DNA from: Scenedesmus sp. ARA3
Taxonomy: Eukaryota > Chlorophyta > Chlorophyceae > Sphaeropleales > Scenedesmaceae
Direction: 5' to 3'
NCBI GenBank assembly: GCA_004335835.1
Contig: RWJK01001517.1
Coordinates: 24,817 to 63,158 of the forward strand
DNA length: 38,342 nucleotides
Shown: positions 11,343 through 21,800 of the stretch, in pieces
How positions within the stretch are numbered: the stretch's first letter is position 1
Layout of the letters: the number at the start of each line of letters is the position of its first letter
Notes under the pieces: generated by a model
Told to the model about the DNA's origin: nothing
Databases searched by the model: none
Seen by the model: the letters and a program-made list of their open reading frames with translations, nothing else
Translations under genes and position numbers: made by a program

Positions 11343-11433
11343 TCTGCTGCATTGCAATTGATTTCCCTCCCTATAGTTCAACTCTATGTGAGCACTATCA
11401 ATCGTGCATGTATACGCTGGCGTCTCTTAAGAG

Positions 11434-11481
11434 CAGCACTGCTCTGGCTCTGTAAGCGCTTCCAGAGCCAGAGCAGTGCTG
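11434..11481. repeat. Perfect 19-bp inverted repeat (hairpin)
   Basis: CAGCACTGCTCTGGCTCTG at 11434-11452 is followed by a 10-nt spacer and then its exact reverse complement at 11463-11481. An RNA would fold into a 19-bp perfect stem. No coding frame depends on it. Confidence 0.85.
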
Positions 11482-11715
11482 AAGCAGCTGGTGCTTCGAT
11501 GACGTGGTCGCTGGGTGTCACAACCACCCCCAACCAATGCTCAAGGCCTTTTTAACTGATAATATTTCTATCAGCACAGCATGCGCCGAGTAACTTACGT
11601 CTGCCGAACTTCCGAAGTTCGTGGGAGCGGGACATTGACCAACAACAACCAGTTGCCCTAGAGGTAAAGCTAGACCATATTTCAAAAGTGAAGCGTAGTT
11701 GATCTATTCATGCAG

Positions 11716-11726
11716 CATATATATAC
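11716..11726 (+). promoter_or_regulatory. TATA-like element upstream of the plus-strand glycosyltransferase-like gene
   Basis: CATATATATAC lies 67 bp upstream of the ATG at 11793, a position compatible with a TATA box and a short 5' UTR. It is the clearest core-promoter-like sequence near any gene in the window. Confidence 0.45.
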
Positions 11727-11792
11727 ATCGTCCAGGTGTTAGCTCCGTCAGACGTAGTGCTCAGGCTGTTCTGCAACTGCTAGCCTTCAGCA

Positions 11793-14003
11793 ATGTCGAT
11801 CGTCTCACAAAGATCTGCCCTCCTGAGGCTTACGGGAGTTTTGGTTGTGTTTTTGGGTACTGCTGCAAGCCAGCAGCATGAGCCCATCACGTCTGCACAT
11901 TATTACCCAAGCACAGACACCAGGCCCAACACATGCAAAGTCATCCATAACTCTCAGAAGAAGCAATTCAGCAACACCACGAGTTATGTTCCATTCATAG
12001 GCACATCGATTGTCCGTGATAGCCAGCTGCTGGTGCTGCGCCTGTTCTACAGCAGCTTAGACTTCCCAGTCAAGCACTTTGTGGTGGTGGTGCCTGAGCG
12101 GGCTGTCAAACCCCCACATGGTGGCATGTGGTATGAGCTGGAGCACTTGAAGGACTACGCAGAAAATGTGGTGATCATCACCTGCACTGACCCACCATCA
12201 GTGGCCGAGGGCTGGAACGCAGGTGGGCAGGTGCAGCAGCAGAAAGCACACAACAGGAGCACTTCAGTACTGTCACTAGTGATTCTGCGCACCCGATGGT
12301 GGGCGGTGTTTGCACAGCCAGATCACAGCTGCATCCTCCTACTACTTGGCTTGCAGCTGCCTCGTGATCACATGGCATATGGCTGGCAATGTTGTTTGTG
12401 ACAACCTGTGTCAACACAACCAATCAACAGGATGCCGTCCTGTTTGTTTGCGACAGCTGGTTGAATGCGCATGCTCCGACTGGATCAACATGCTGCACAC
12501 ACTCGTGAACACTTCTACCATGCTGATGCAGTCACCCTAGGTGGGTACCCTGATATTCAACAAAAACAGCACACACATGTCTGCAACTGATCAAGCACGT
12601 TTTCAGCGGCTTGTGCTGCCGGCCTGCTACCATCACCCTGCAGTGTTCCAGGCGTTTCCTGATGAGCCGTGGGGCGTGTACTGTGCGCGGGACACAGCCT
12701 GGATGCCGGGGTCGCTGCAGAAGCTGGCCGGGCACATGTGGGGCGGCGCAGGAAATGGCAGCATTGAGCTTGCACTGATGAACTGGTGAGCTCAATGTAT
12801 AACACTGTCTTGCTCGGGTGGTGATTACCCAAATCCCTGCAGCGCGTTGCCTGGCTGCTTGATTTTGCGACCTTGGAAGTGCACCACATGCAACATAGTG
12901 TACAGCACACCTCCTTGCCGTGCACTTAATGCAGTTTAGGCAACTTGTTAGGCAGTGCCAGCGACCAACGACAATGAAGAAAGCTACTGACCTGCAGGCA
13001 ATGCGATGCTGTACAAGAGCTTGACACCATCCGCGCTTGCCGACATGTCCACTGTCTGCTTGCGCTGTACACCCTGCAGGACGTTCAGCATTGGCGGCGG
13101 CCTTTACAACGCCTTTGCGATGACGCGGTCTGCCGTCAACCGCTTTGGCCTGTTTGACGAAAACATTTACCCTGCATTCTATGAAGACAACGACTTCCAG
13201 CTGCGGCAGGCCCGCATGCAGCCACCCATGCAACCCAAGGTGCTTGGTGACGTGGTGATGCACCACGGCAAGCCGCACGAGTCAGCATACCTGACAGGCA
13301 TGGCTACGCCTGATGACCCCAACCACACTCCTCTGGACGACAAGATGCGCAGCCATATGTCACATCGCGGTACAATCAACGGAAATTATGTGCACCGCAA
13401 GTGGGGCTGCGGTGCAGGCGGCTGGCACACGTGTGCGTACCGAACACCTTTCAATAAGCAGCTTCCTGTGTGGTGAGTTGTTTGTGCTCTAGGTGGTGCT
13501 TCCTTGCAGGGCTGCGCGTTGTTTGCTACATATACCTGTGCGCAGCCAAAGGGCTGGCGCAGTCTCAAGCCACAGACCAAGTTGCGCAATGATGCTAGGA
13601 CCCAGATGTCCCATCTTCCCTGACTGGCCAGGTTCTGGAATTGCACCTGCAAACACCAGTTGCCCAGATGGCCGCGATGAACCATGGCAAGAAGTCATGT
13701 AGCAACAGCTGATGGCCATTGTGCAGAAGTTTGACCTATGCACTGCAGATAACCAGGTAGTTCTTTCCTTATTCTTCTTGCTCTTTCTGCAGGTACTGGC
13801 AAACCAGCAAGGAGCAGCGGCAACTGGACCACAGCCTGTCGATACGTGGCAGTCAGTTGCTTGATGCAGATGGAAAGCTCATAGTTTCCCTGCCAGCTTC
13901 CTATGCCGGCTGGGCAGGTTACAAGGAGACAGCCGCTATGTGCAGAGTTACCGGGCGCCTGGGGGCAATTACAGACAACTCCACAGAGCTTGTCTGTATC
14001 TGA
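11793..14003 (+). CDS. Secreted/Golgi glycosyltransferase-like protein (GT-A type)
   Basis: Four-exon model, 428 aa: 11793-12230, 12541-12785, 13080-13472 and 13793-14003. Introns 2 and 3 have strong borders (GTGAGC...CTGCAG, GTGAGT...CTGCAG) and matching phase 2. Intron 1 is less certain: donor GTGCAG at 12231 fits phase 0, while a GTGGGC donor at 12223 does not fit the next frame. The N-terminus is a signal or anchor sequence (LLRLTGVLVVFLGTAAS). Landmarks are HFVVVVPER, EGWNAG, EPWGVYCARDTAWMPGSLQ (residues about 188-205), FSIGGGLYNAFAMT and GLFDENIYPAFYEDNDFQLR (about 251-269), then a C-terminal His/Trp/Cys region. NAG..., PGSLQ and FDE...YEDxDF resemble GT2-like GT-A enzymes. The usual DxD position reads ARDT, so metal binding is doubtful. 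A TGTAA lies 167 nt after the stop. Confidence 0.75.
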
Positions 14004-14096
14004 AAGTGTGGGCGTTGGGAACCTCCTGTATAGGGGTTGTTGGTGTTTGCGTGTCTTGCTGCTGACGGCAGTGCCGTAGGCCTCCGGCAGTCAGGT

Positions 14097-15133
14097 TCAC
14101 TTAGTTGCTGTGTATGGCCTGCCAGTAAGGTTTCGCTCCCCCTGGTAACAAAAAGATGCGGGCATGTGCTGTAACATGTTTGCTCTGCAGCTGATGTCAC
14201 CAGCATGACCAAGCTGCGCCTGATTGCACTGTGCCATCACAAAGAGCACATTTGTGTCACCCCAGCCGCTGCCAATTGCCATGCTGGTTGCAAGACCGGT
14301 GCGGTCGTACATCAAGTGAATGCTGTTGCAGCAGTGCATCATTCCTGCCTGCCAATACGCAGCCCGTGTTAAATGTAAGACCGACTACGCTTGTGTGCAT
14401 GGGTTGACGCAACACAGCCAGAGTTATGGAGGGACCACTAGTCGAAGCTAGCAGTGACCTGCAGGATCAGGGTTATTGCTCTGTTGTGAGGAACGGGCGT
14501 TTCGGAGGCTGCATCAGCTGCTGTCCTGCCTGAAACATCGTCTGCAGTGCGGCACCCCTTCAAATGCGGGCCTTGCAGCAATGCCAGCAGTAGCAGCCTG
14601 CTGTAGCCCATGGTTGAATCGATACATGAGTCATCTGTAAGTTCTAGCTGCTCCAAACAACATACACCAGCCTCCTGAAAGCCACACTGGAAAACAAGAT
14701 AAACCTACACTGGTCGAGAGCAAAGCACTCACTAAGCAGCACCCAGCAGCACCACAGCAAGTGTGTGAACTGCTCCAACAGCTTGTGGTCAGCCTGCATG
14801 TGCGGCCCGCAAAATTAAAGTCAATAAGCTACCAGATGTATGCGATACCGTCATCGGCAAGTGTCTGGTGGATGCAAGCTCAATGTGTCTGTGCAACCCC
14901 CGCTTGCTCCCAGCTGCCACTGGCGGCCATGTCGCAGCATGTGGCATGCATGCGTGCAGCTCCTTTGTCTTCTCTGATGCTATTGCGTGTATAATTGACC
15001 GACGTCCTGTCAGACGTAAGCGACCATGTACCTTGGCAGCAGTAATGTCCGTGCCAGCATCTGCTGTCACCAGTGCTTCCTGCCGCTTGCCTAGCAGCAA
15101 CCAGACCAGCAGCGCTGACAAGGCGGAAGCCAT
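14097..15133 (-). CDS. Putative secreted protein, unrecognised
   Basis: Three-exon model on the minus strand: 15133-15032, 14686-14459 and 14348-14097. All three junctions are phase 0 with plausible borders (AAG|GTACAT, TTTTCCAG|TGT, CTGCAG|GTCACT, TTGGCAG|GCA). The start at 15133 (MASALSALLVWLLLGKRQEA) gives a typical cleavable signal peptide. Exon 2 contains EQLELTDDSCIDSTMGYSRL; exon 3 contains NSIHLMYDRTGLATSMAIGS followed by GWGDTNVLFVMAQC. The composition is unlike random frame noise, but I recognise no family. The 3' end is uncertain: a GTGACA donor inside exon 3 could lead to a further exon, and the stop lies only 94 bp from the convergent plus-strand gene. The interlocked TGTAA at 14170-14174 belongs to that neighbour. 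Confidence 0.4.
14170..14174 (+). terminator. TGTAA polyadenylation signal of the plus-strand glycosyltransferase-like gene
   Basis: TGTAA 167 nt past the stop at 14003. It lies opposite the last exon of the convergent minus-strand model, so the two transcripts probably overlap. Confidence 0.5.
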
Positions 15134-15826
15134 CGTCTTGATTTGCTGACATACAAGCCACTGAACGGTACAGAGCTGCTGTTTTGTGCCCTGGGCAGCA
15201 GGGTCAGGATGGTGGCAGAGGCACAACAGAAAACCAGCCACAACGGTGCGGGCATCTCTGGAGCAGCAAAGAATACCAACCAAGTCCACCTACTTTGTTA
15301 CCAGGATAATATCATCGGGCGAAAGAGCGATCAGACGCCCTGTGCCGAGCGGCTGAGCTGTCAGCAAGTCCCCGCAAAAGTGACAGAGTCGCAAGAACAG
15401 GGATCGAGGGCGCACAGCTGCCGCTTGTTTTAAATTCAAAAGTTCATGCCTTTTGGTGAGTTCGATGGTTATCAGGTCATGAAATAGAAATGCTCAACAA
15501 TGGGAGCGCTCCATCCGTCTTACCAGCATATGAGAGCAGAAAATGCTGTCGTATAGTGTTTAGTCTCTTATCAGGAGCGGTGCATCCCGGTCAGGAGTCC
15601 AGGCACCACAACGGTAACAGCAGCAACCCACCTCTCAGAGTGTGCAGCTGGCTCACCAGGTAGCTTGGTTGCCCAGCAAAAACTGAACATATTGCATGTT
15701 CAGCGTCTAGCGGTTGTCAAATGAAACTGACAGCACGCAGTGCGCTGAAGGCAATGCACACTTTGCCCAGCAGTTGTTGAAGTCCTGACCCGCCTTGCAC
15801 CTGGCTGCTGCTACTTGCAGGGCACC
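15134..15826. other. Divergent intergenic region upstream of the giant coiled-coil gene
   Basis: No gene is supported. The last bases (CTACTTGCAG just before GGCACCATGG) look like a splice acceptor, so a 5' UTR intron or an upstream non-coding exon of the coiled-coil gene probably lies here. Confidence 0.4.
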
Positions 15827-16575
15827 ATGGTTGAATGTATAGACGCACTGCAGCAATGCTCTCTTATCAACCTTGATGACTCGCCTCAGCTGCTGAGGCA
15901 GTCACTGCTGGAGCGTGGTGCTTCTCACACGCTGCTGTTGTGGGACAGCACTGAGGTGAGCAATATGAGACATGACCAGTCAAGATTGGGCACGCTGCTT
16001 TACCAATTGCCCGAAAGAGAAGCAGCAATGACTGTGGACACTTGAATAGGCTATCGGTGCCAGGCCAGCTTAGTCATGACATGCACATTGTTGCTGGTGA
16101 TGCCCACAGGTGCGGGTTGGTGCTGTCGACGTGACCAGCGTGACAAGCAATGCATAATGACTGGGTAACAGCTTAAACCCATCGCCAGTGATCCTATGCT
16201 TGCATATAAGCTGACATAGTTTACTGTGTGGTAACATCGTGGCATGCAGGTCCGCAATGCTGACTCTTTGCAGCGGAAGCTGGCTTTCAACCCAGCAACA
16301 GGCCATGACAGCATCCTTGCCAGCAGCCTAGCATGCAATGATGACAGCAGCTGTCTGCTGGACAGCTCACTACCACTTTTCAGCGAGTCCCCAGCTATAG
16401 CCGGCAAGCAACCGCCTCGCAGCCGGTTCAGACGCAAAGCAAAGCTGGCAGCTGCGCCCGCGAGCAAGCCTGCGCAAGCAATGCGCATGCAGCACACAGA
16501 CCCTGCAGACATGGACAGCAGCAATGCGTCCTCATGCTGCTTACATGTGCTGCCAGCTAGCCCCGCGGGCAATGC

Positions 16576-16620
<45 letters not shown>

Positions 16621-18816
16621 ACCAGCAAGGGACACCAGCCTTGCTGCTGCAGCAGCACCAGCAGCAGGATCTGCTGGCGCACCCAAGGACAGAGCCGCTG
16701 CAGACCTGTCAGTGCTGCAGGCGCTGCTAGACGAGTCCTGCTGCAGCGCAGCATCTTTTCTGCAGCATGCCTCCGCCACAGGCATGGTGCCGCAGCCAGC
16801 TGCTGCTGCTGGCAAGCTGAGCAGCAGCCGCCTAAAATGCAGTTTGACCAGCAGCGTTGGGTATGCAGAGTCAATGCGTGGCTCAGGCTGCAGTGATGTG
16901 ACAGGCTTCAAGGGCTTCTGGACAGCTAGCGTGGCCACTGATGCTGAGGCAGCAGCAGCAGAAGCGTCACCCTGCAGTGGCGCCAGAAGTGCGCCATTCG
17001 AAGCATCCTCAGCATCCCTGGCAGCACCTTGTGACTATGATGCAGCCGAGGCGGCACAGGGAGACTCAGCAGTTGATGACGTTGCTGATGGCTCTGTGTG
17101 CAGCAGCACATGCAGCCTAACAGCAGCTATTGCAGCACAGCAGCCGCACCCAGATGACAGTTATACTGCTGCTGCACATCTACATGCAGCACCAGAGGCA
17201 GCAGCAGCAGCAGAAGCGCCTGCAGGCAAGCAGCAGGACTGGAATCAACTGCTGCTGCTGCTATCCTTGGATGAGTCAGTATCCCTGGTGCAAGCAGCAG
17301 CGCCAGGCAGCTGTGACCTGGACAGCAGCCGTGGCTGCAGCCCTGTGCAGCAAGCAATGGATGAGCAGCAGCTGCAGGAACAGGCACAGTGGCACGCAGC
17401 TGACCAGCATGCAGCAGGTCGCTCCGACGGCAGTGACGAGGAGCAGCAGGGGCAGGCGGAGAAAGACCAAGATGTGAGTCAGCAACATCACACTGTGCAG
17501 CAGCAGCAACAGCAGCATGACCTACTGGCTGCTGAGCTGGACAGGAGCACAGCTCCTTCCTCGCCAGCATCGCCCCTGCCATCACCTGCTGGCGCCTCTG
17601 GCCTGCCTGCAGCTGCGCTACTGCACAGCAGCAGTAGCGCACACCGTGCAGGCTGGCAGCAGCAGGGCAGCAGCCGGTATGCTGACTGCTGGCTATCCCC
17701 TGGCTCGCCAGAACCGTTTGGCAGCCCAGGAGTGCTGCTGAGCAGCCCAGTGCCAGGGGCTGCAACAGCAGCGGCTGGGTGTGAGGCAGGGACAGGCGCA
17801 GCTGCGGCGGCAGCTGCTGCAATTGAAGAAGAAGCACAACAGGTTGCCGCTGCTCAGGTAGCATACAGCAACGGAGTGCGCCGTGGCAGCAGCAGCCATG
17901 GGGTCAGCCGGGACAGCGCAGCAGTGACGCCCCAGCAGTCGCTGCAGCACCAGCCACTCATGTATGACGACTTGCAAGAGGAGGATCAGCTCTCCTTGCA
18001 AGTGGTGGATGCCGCAGAAGCAGACGCAGCACTGTTCAGCACGCCAGACACCACCAGCACGCACTCGCGGGCATGCTACTTCAGCAAAGCCAGTGCAGGC
18101 AGTGCAGCTGTGATGGGCTCTGCCGCCAGCAGCAGCCCCAGCCAGCAGCAGCTGCAGCTGTTGCAGCCAAACTGCATTGAGTTCAGCCCCATTCGTGGTG
18201 TGGCGCTGTGGGGTGATGAGGCAGCTGCCGCTGCTGCTGCAGCTGCTGGCATGGGCACGCCAGCAGGGTGCAGCAGTGGGGCTTCTCCACAGGCCACACC
18301 GCATGCCGCTGCTGCTGCCACAGCAACCAGTGAAGATAAGCATCCTGAGCATCGCCAGCACGCGGTGAGTGCAGTGCAGCAGGAACATGAGGGCCCTTCG
18401 CCAGAGTTCTCACTGCCACTGCAGCAGCAGTGTGCAGCAACGCCCTGCAGGCTGAGCCCCGCTCCTGGCAGCAGTGCAAACAGTGCAGGAAGCCCGCAGT
18501 TCGGTTGGCAGCGCTGGCAGCAGCAGGTGCAGGTGACACCAGCAGCTGCAGGCAGCGCCAAATCACCTGGCAGCACAATGCAGCAGCAGCAGCAGTCTGG
18601 CTCCTCATCTCTGCTTGAGCAGCTGTTGGATGAGTCGGCAGACTCGTTGCAGGACCTGATGCAGCACATCAGCAGCAGCATCAGTGCCGACCGCGCTGAT
18701 GGCAGCCCATGCGCTGATGGCAGCACCAGCACTCCGCATACACAGCAGCAGTCGCCCTGCGAGAGAGGCCAGGGCCACGCACCTACTGTGGCATCCCTTT
18801 CCTGGCTGCAGGCGCT

Positions 18817-18853
<37 letters not shown>

Positions 18854-21800
18854 TGCGGCTCAGGGTATGCAGGCAGCCCTCGTGCAGCACCAGTGTCGCC
18901 TGCTGAGTCAGTGGACAGCTTTGTGTGCGCTGCTGCTGGGGAGCCATACAGCAGCGCTTGCTTCGCCAGCAGCGGCAAGCACTGCAGCGGCAGCGGCAGC
19001 AGCAGCAAGATGGCGCAGCATCGCAGGTCTCAGAGCTGGAGCGCCTTTGAGGGCCTTGGTTGTATGCTGGATGCCACAGGTGCTGCTGCCACACCAGCCA
19101 CTGTGGCTTGCAAGGATGGCTGGGGCCCTGCAGCAGCTGCTGCAGCCGCAACAGCAGGTGTTGACAGCACCAGCTGCAGGCTGTTTGACACTCCAGCTGG
19201 TGCTGCTGCTGCTGCATCAGCTTCCAGGAGTCCACCAGCAGCGGCAGATTGCAAGGCCCGCAGCACATCTGCAGGCGATGCAGTGCAAGGCAACAGTCAA
19301 GGGGAGTGCACCGCGTCGCAGCGTGGCTGCGCTGGTGACAGCGCACAGACAGAGGCGGAGCGTGACAGCGCTGGCGAGTTTGTGCTGTTCAGGGCTGGCG
19401 GTGGCGGCAGCATGGCTGACCTGGGCCTGCTGAACCCCGTGGCTGTGCAAGACCTGGCTGACAGGCTGGCGGCGGCTGAGCTGAGGGCGACACAGCAGCA
19501 GCAGGAGGTGGTCAAGGTGGGTGCGGATGTGGTCGGCACCTGGATGGACAGCGTGGGGCGCCCAGAGGAATGTACATGTTTGGTGTGTGAGCAGGTATGC
19601 AGATGTGCCTGGCAGGATGTGTTGGGTGCGTGTGCCAAGTTGACTGTGATCAGCAGTTTCATTTGATCAAAAGCGTGTTGCAGGGCCTGTCAGATTGGTA
19701 GCGCATGAACAGATGGCTGCATGTTGCTGCCCAATGGCTGTACTATGAAGTCTGCCACCTGTATGTGAGTGACCTGGTGTACTGGCGTGCAGGTGTGTGT
19801 GGGCGGTGTTTGTACCTGTGCTTGAAGTATTGTATCATAGAACTGGCAATACGCCTGCCCTGCACCCCTTACAATGCTCACACACTTGTTCGTCCTGCTG
19901 CATGTTTTTCTTGCACTGCCATTGCCCTGCAGGCCCAGCAGCTGGCCCTGCAGAAGGAGCTGCAGCTGCAGCTGCTGCGCCAGGCCCTGGCAGCCAGCGA
20001 GCAGGAGGGCAGCAGTGTGATGGATGCACTGGCGGCAGCCATGGACCTGGCGGCAGCAGCAGGCGGCAGCGGCAGCCCACGCAGCTCCCTGGATGGCACT
20101 GCTGCTGCAGCAGCTGTCGCTGGCGCTGCTGCTGCTTCTGCTGCGGTGGGTGATCCTGGCAGCAGCACTGCGGATGCAGATGCAGAGCTGCAGCAGCTGC
20201 GGCTGCAGAATGCTGAGCTGCAGCAGCACAGCCAGGCGCTGCACAGCACGATGCAGGAGGCAGCACAGCAGCTGGACCTGTTGGAGGGCAAGGTGCAGCA
20301 GCTAGAGGCAGAGAAGGATGCAGCAGTTGTGGAAACACAGGATGCGCTGCAGCAGCTGAACTGTGCACAGCAGGACTGGGAGGGCCAGCTGCAGCTGCAG
20401 CGTGAGGAGGCTGCTGCTGTGCTGGCGGCTGAGCAGCAGCACTGGCAGGCCCTGCTGCAGCAGGCTGGCGAGTTGCATGCTAGTGAGCTGGATGAGCAGC
20501 AGGCGCAGCATGAGGAGGAGGTGGGCAGCCTGCTGAGCCGGCTGCAGGAGGCACAGCAGCAGGCAGCTGCGGCGCAGCAGCACTGCGAGCAGCTGCGCCA
20601 GGAGCTGCAGGAGAGTGAGGAGCAATGTGAGCAGCTGCAGGGAGAGGTGCAGGATGGCCGGGCCGCATGTGACGCGGCACATGCGGAGCTTGCAGCGCTG
20701 CATGAGGCGCTGCAGGGCAGCAGGAGTGACTCGGCGGCAGATGTGGAGCAGCTGAGGCGGCAGGTGGCCAGCCTTGCTGCTGCCAAAGCCGAGCTGACTG
20801 CAGCCAACCAGGCGCTGCAGGATGCGGAGGCTGGCTATGCTGCTGCACAGATGGCAGCGGGCGCTAAGAGCCGGCAGCTGGCGGCACAACTAGAGGTAGG
20901 CACTGGGACGGTGGTGGGCTTCAGAGGGGTATCTGGGTAGGGCTCGGGTTGGTTGGCTGCAACATTGCATAGTGCGCCTGCGAGCTCAACTGCTTTTGTG
21001 TCTAAAGCCACATGCACAAGCTCCACGAGTTCAGAAGTGGGGACGGCGAACCATTACTGCCATATCCATGCACACAGCTGCTGACCAGCTGCTGCGCCTT
21101 GCTTGCTGCTGCTTGCTGCGCACAGGACGCCATTGCCGCCAAGCAGCAGCTACAGGATGCCGTGCAGCAGCTGACAACGCAGAACGCCAGCCTCAGCCAA
21201 ATGTGCCAGTCCCTCAAGGCATCAGCAGATGCAGCAGCGCGCCAGCAGCCAGCTTCGTCTGCAACTTCCGGCGTGTCAGGCCTTGCCGGTGGTACGTCTG
21301 GCGCTGCTAGCGGCATTGACAGCGGCCCCACGCCAATGCGCCGTCGCATGGCTGCAGTCAACTCGCAGCTGGAGCGGCGCTGCCAGGAGCTGCTGGAGCA
21401 GAAGCAGCAGCTGGCAGCGCAGCTGGCGCAGCTGCAGGAGCAGCAGGCGGGCGCAGCTGCTGCACATGCGCAGCAGCAGAGTGCTGCTGCTGCGGCTGCT
21501 GCGCTGGAGGAGCAGCAGGTGCTGCTGCAGGAGCTGCAGGGGCAGGTGCAGCACCTGAGTGAGTGTAATGCGGAGCTGGTGGTGCAGGTGGAGCAGGTGG
21601 ATGCTGACAATCAGCAGCTGCTGCAAGTTAGGGAGCAGCTATGTGCGCGCATTGGAGAGCTTGAGGACAGCTTGCAGCTGTTGCAGCAGGAGCAGCTAGC
21701 GCAGGAGCACAAGCAGAGCAGCGAGGGGTTGGCAGGCAGCCCCGATGGTGCTGCAGATGCTGCGCAGGGCAGGGACCAACAGCAGGTGGAGCAGCAAGCA

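Larger units (their letters stand above)
9678..11715. other. Gene-poor intergenic stretch of about 2 kb
   Basis: Only short, motif-free frames are present. The stretch contains a two-copy direct repeat (10003-10055), a CTG microsatellite (about 11322-11342) and a perfect hairpin (11434-11481), each listed separately. The 3' end is the promoter region of the glycosyltransferase-like gene starting at 11793. Confidence 0.5.

Noticed and set aside
12998..13079. Earlier acceptor for exon 3 of the glycosyltransferase-like gene (CCTGCAG at 12991-12997)
   Set aside because: Its phase would put the exon in the wrong frame for FSIGGGLYNAF; the acceptor at 13079 restores the frame and gives NW-TFSIGGG.
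16051..16938. Long minus-strand frames antisense to the coiled-coil gene (also 17127-17864, 18076-19008, 19878-20807, 21967-23592)
   Set aside because: They are shadows of CAG-rich coding sequence read as CTG/TGC: poly-Leu, poly-Cys and poly-Ala with no independent splice or promoter signals.
18684..19433. 249-codon plus frame inside exon 2 of the coiled-coil gene
   Set aside because: Alternative frame of the same CAG-rich exon; the main frame continues through it without stops and with phase-matched junctions.
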